Below are positions 61,674-64,000 of a stretch of 64,000 nucleotides of DNA, one piece after another (the stretch's first letter is position 1; every line of letters starts with the position of its first letter). The notes below the pieces were generated by a model. That model did no database searches, was not told where the DNA came from, and saw only the letters and a program-made list of their open reading frames with translations. A program made the translations under genes and the position numbers. The DNA is from Micromonospora sicca. Its GTDB lineage: Bacteria > Actinomycetota > Actinomycetes > Mycobacteriales > Micromonosporaceae. Location: the NCBI RefSeq assembly GCF_003172935.1, contig NZ_QGKS01000346.1:31050-95049 (forward strand), read 5' to 3'.

Positions 61674-62930
61674 GTGGAGATCATGTACGAGAACGCCGCT
61701 GGGATCGACGTTCACAAGAAGCAGATCACGGTCGCGGTGCGCACGCCTGGGGCGCGACGCGGACGGCATCAGCAGGTACGCCGTTACGCGACGTTCTTTA
61801 CCGCGCTGCGGGAGATGGTGGAGTGGCTGACCGCGCTCGGCGTCACCCACGTGGCGATGGAAGCGACCGGGATCTACTGGCGGCCGGTGTGGCATGCGTT
61901 GGCCGAGGCCGAACGGTTCGAGGTTCTGGTCTGCAACGCCGCGCACGTCAAGAACGTCCCGGGCCGCAAAACAGACGTTGGTGACGCGGCGTGGCTGGCT
62001 CAGTTGCTGGAGGTGGGTCTGCTTCGGGGCAGCTTCACCCCACCCGAGCACCTGGTCGCGATTCGGGACCTGACCCGCTACCGCTCAAGTCTGGTGCAGG
62101 AACGCACTCGGGAGACTCAGCGGCTGTGCAAGGTTCTCGAAGACGCTGGGATCAAGGTGGACTCGGTGGCTTCCGAATCGCTGGGCGTGTCGGCCCGTCA
62201 CATGATCGAAGCGCTCGTGTCCGGCGAGCGTGACCCTGCGGTGCTGGCCGAGCTGGCTCGAGGTCGGTTGCGCAAGAAGATCCCGGACCTGACGTTGGCG
62301 TTGGGCGGCCGGTTCAACGCCCACCACGGTTTGATGTGCCGCTTGCACTTGGACCACATCGACCATCTGGCCGCCGCGATCGGGCGTGTAGAGGCCCAGG
62401 TTGAAACGATGATCGTCCCGTTCGAGGTGCCGCGGCGTCGGTTGTGCACCGTGCCCGGCATCGCTGAGCGGGCCTCCGCCGCGATCATCTCCGAGATCGG
62501 AGTGGACATGTCCTGGTTCCCATCCGGAGGGCACCTGGCGTCCTGGATCGGGCTGTGCCCCGGCAATCACGAATCGGCCGGAAAGCGCAAGACGGGTAAG
62601 GCCCGCAAGGGCAACCAGTACCTCAAGTCCGTCTTCGTCGAGGCCGCCTGGGCTGCGGTGCGCACCGACACCCGGCTCAAGGCCCGCTACCAACGACTGT
62701 TACGCCGCTTCGGCGGCGCCCGTAACCAGGTCGCCGTGAAGAAGGCCATCGTCGCGATCGCCCACACGCTGTGCGTGATCGTGTGGCACCTGCTGCATGC
62801 CGGGGTCGACTACACCGACCTCGGCGCCGACTACTACACCCGAAGAGACAACCCCGAGATCCGCAAGAACCAGCTGATCCGCCAGCTCCAGGAACTCGGC
62901 TACACCGTCGAACTCGCACTGGCCGCTTAA
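61674..62930 (+). CDS. IS110-family transposase (DEDD recombinase)
   Basis: 418 residues from GTG 61674 with AGGGAGG upstream. The RuvC-like domain has Asp in NAAGIDVHKKQITVAV, Glu in THVAMEATGIYWRPV and the Asp pair in GRKTDVGDAAWLAQLLEVGL (DEDD tetrad). A coiled-coil middle follows, then the C-terminal Transposase_20 domain with VPGIAERASAAIISEIGVDM and SWIGLCPGNHESAGKRKTGK, and the Ser-containing NQYLKSVFVEAAWAA. The frame is complete, so the element may be active. Confidence 0.93.
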   Translation: MEIMYENAAGIDVHKKQITVAVRTPGARRGRHQQVRRYATFFTALREMVEWLTALGVTHVAMEATGIYWRPVWHALAEAERFEVLVCNAAHVKNVPGRKTDVGDAAWLAQLLEVGLLRGSFTPPEHLVAIRDLTRYRSSLVQERTRETQRLCKVLEDAGIKVDSVASESLGVSARHMIEALVSGERDPAVLAELARGRLRKKIPDLTLALGGRFNAHHGLMCRLHLDHIDHLAAAIGRVEAQVETMIVPFEVPRRRLCTVPGIAERASAAIISEIGVDMSWFPSGGHLASWIGLCPGNHESAGKRKTGKARKGNQYLKSVFVEAAWAAVRTDTRLKARYQRLLRRFGGARNQVAVKKAIVAIAHTLCVIVWHLLHAGVDYTDLGADYYTRRDNPEIRKNQLIRQLQELGYTVELALAA

Positions 62931-62946
62931 CCGGTGCCCAGATCCC

Positions 62947-62967
62947 CGTCAGGACTTCGTCCTGACG
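62947..62967. terminator. Perfect hairpin just after the IS110 transposase gene
   Basis: CGTCAGGAC-TTC-GTCCTGACG, a nine-base perfect stem with a three-base loop, 16 bases after the stop. It could end the transposase transcript or be part of the right-end structure of the element. Confidence 0.6.
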
Positions 62968-63000
62968 CTGCCGCCGGGCGTGTCGGTCTCCAGTTTCGTC

Positions 63001-63419
63001 TCAGTGGGGCCGTGTCAACCCTTTTTGGTCGGACTGCTGCGACCGGTTTGTGCTGGTTCCCGGCTCGGTGCAGGCAAACGCCGGTAGGGGGTCGGGGTCA
63101 AGGCTCGACCGGAGGTCGACCGCGTCAGCGGCTTGGTCTTGACGCCGATCCCGTGCGGCGCAGAATCGGTGCGCCGGGAGACACACGCTCAGCTGGTGAA
63201 GTTGTGGGGGTGTGGCCGTGTTCTTCACCGTCCATAATGTGGACGAGTTGGCGAGCCGGGAGGTCCCGGTGCCGGTCATTCCTTCGCCACGCGGGTCTGC
63301 CCTGGTGGCATGAAGTGAGACGGCCGCGGCCAGGCGGGGTCAATCAAATCACTCGACCACGCCGGTGGGGGTCAGACAGACCACGACCTCGCGCCTGGCC
63401 GCGCCGGGACTGGGGGTGT
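63001..63419. other. Gap between two IS110 elements without a recognised gene
   Basis: No frame in these 419 bases resembles a known protein; the longest are about 70-90 codons and lack ribosome sites. The part nearest 63420 should be the right-end non-coding region of the IS110 element that runs off the window. Confidence 0.5.
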
Positions 63420-64000
63420 TCATGTCGGGGTGGTGGCCAGGCAGCGGATGTGTCCGTCGCGTAGGCCGTAGAAGACGAGGGTGAGTAGTTCGCGGGCGGC
63501 GGCGACCTTGGCGATGTTGTTGCCTCGCCGGGCAGCGAGCCGGGCCTTGGTGGCGGCGAGGGGCCCGTGGTGGACGCGTTGGACGGCCTCGACCGCGGCC
63601 CAGCGGACGAGGTTGTTGCCCTGCTTGGTGATGCGCCCACGGTGGACTTTCGTGTCCGACTCACGGTGGCGGGGTGTCATGCCGGCCCAGGAGCACAGCT
63701 GCTGCGGGCGGGTGAACCGGGTGACGTCGCCGATCTCGGCGACGAATACCGCGCCCAGCACCGGGCCCACGCCGGGCAGTGCCTGGACCGCCCGGAACCC
63801 CGCGTGGTGGTTCAACTCGGCGCTGATCCGCTTGCCGACCATGTCGATCTCGAAGGTGTACGCGTCGATCAGGCGGAGCAGGGACAGCACGCGGGCCTGG
63901 AACGGTGGATCGAGCCGCAGCTCGTCGAGCTGCCGCCGGCCGGCCGCGCCGAACATGTCCGAGGGCGCCAGGGTGACGCCCTGCCGGGCGAGCACGGCGT
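63420..64000 (-). CDS. IS110-family transposase, C-terminal part (runs off the window)
   Basis: About 193 residues are visible, beginning inside the coiled-coil region (FQARVLSLLRLIDAYTFEID) and continuing with the Transposase_20 domain: LPGVGPVLGAVFVAEIGDVT, FTRPQQLCSWAGMTPRHRES and ITKQGNNLVRWAAVEAVQRV, then RLAARRGNNIAKVAAARELL to the stop. The catalytic DEDD half lies beyond the right edge. It is clearly a different subgroup from the element at 61.5-63.0 kb and opposite in direction. Confidence 0.9.
   Translation of the reverse strand, partial: AVLARQGVTLAPSDMFGAAGRRQLDELRLDPPFQARVLSLLRLIDAYTFEIDMVGKRISAELNHHAGFRAVQALPGVGPVLGAVFVAEIGDVTRFTRPQQLCSWAGMTPRHRESDTKVHRGRITKQGNNLVRWAAVEAVQRVHHGPLAATKARLAARRGNNIAKVAAARELLTLVFYGLRDGHIRCLATTPT

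Larger units (their letters stand above)
61474..63000 (+). mobile_element. IS110-family insertion sequence, apparently intact
   Basis: A transposase gene is bounded by GATGAAACTGGA (61474-61485) and its inverted partner TCCAGTTTCGTC (62989-63000), 11 of 12 positions matching, like the subterminal repeats of some IS110-family elements. About 188 non-coding bases precede the gene and about 58 follow it. The exact ends cannot be fixed because this family makes no or very short target duplications. Confidence 0.7.

Noticed and set aside
63210..63320. A 32-codon plus-strand frame (VFFTVHNVDELASREV)
   Set aside because: Too short, no ribosome site and no context; most likely chance in an inter-IS gap.
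1..64000. tRNA, rRNA and CRISPR arrays
   Set aside because: No conserved rRNA stretches, no regularly spaced repeats and no convincing tRNA cloverleaf were noticed by eye; a tRNA scan would be needed to exclude single tRNA genes.

Overview
The window is very GC-rich, has short intergenic gaps and many GTG starts with ATGA/GTGA overlaps, and codes in an actinobacterial style (LacI- and ROK-regulated ABC sugar importers without their own ATPase, ECF sigma factors, IS5 and IS110 elements). It looks like a chromosomal segment of an actinomycete, possibly Micromonosporaceae; that family-level guess is an inference.

Region 1 (1-17.4 kb) starts with the end of a sugar-importer locus (ABC permease and ROK repressor). 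A carboxylic-acid island follows: a hydratase of the 2-keto-4-pentenoate type, a MatC-like dicarboxylate carrier, a serine/alanine-glyoxylate-type aminotransferase, a fused FAD/Fe-S (GlcD-GlcF-like) oxidase, malate synthase, an IclR regulator, a gamma carbonic anhydrase-like protein, a FadR-type GntR regulator, a CaiB-type CoA-transferase, a crotonase, a MatB malonyl-CoA synthetase and a methyltransferase. Together they could import and activate a small dicarboxylate and handle glyoxylate. Palindromes of the form TTCCGC-N3-GCGGAA sit inside or beside the promoters of the first half and suggest an IclR regulon.

Region 2 (17.5-28.6 kb) is a LacI-controlled glycan or amino-sugar locus. A secreted GH43-like propeller protein is divergent from lacI, which is followed by a FAD oxidoreductase, an ABC importer (binding protein and two permeases), a ROK kinase, NanE epimerase and a DUF4127 protein. 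Three CTAATxxGxATTAG-type operators lie in the divergent intergenic region.

Region 3 (28.7-37.5 kb) is a complete four-gene Wadjet/JetABCD-type (EptABCD-like) anti-plasmid SMC system in one operon with a recognisable promoter.

Region 4 (37.5-61.5 kb) is a patchwork. Intact units are a MoaD-like carrier with an Asp-box propeller partner, an ECF sigma factor with a membrane partner and a divergent lipoprotein, DUF2267 and VOC genes, an HxlR-MFS divergent pair, and a trpBA-gntR operon. Between them lie decayed copies of neighbouring genes (DUF2267, VOC, MoaD, an 83-residue protein, and the gene at 56.2 kb), fragments of Hsp20, Hsp70, MFS, GNAT and LuxR genes, and insertion sequences. A beta-propeller lipoprotein gene here is split by a frameshift in a G run.

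Region 5 (61.5-64 kb) holds an apparently intact IS110-family element, with a non-coding left end that may encode a bridge RNA, and a second IS110-family transposase that runs off the window. No rRNA, tRNA or CRISPR array was recognised.
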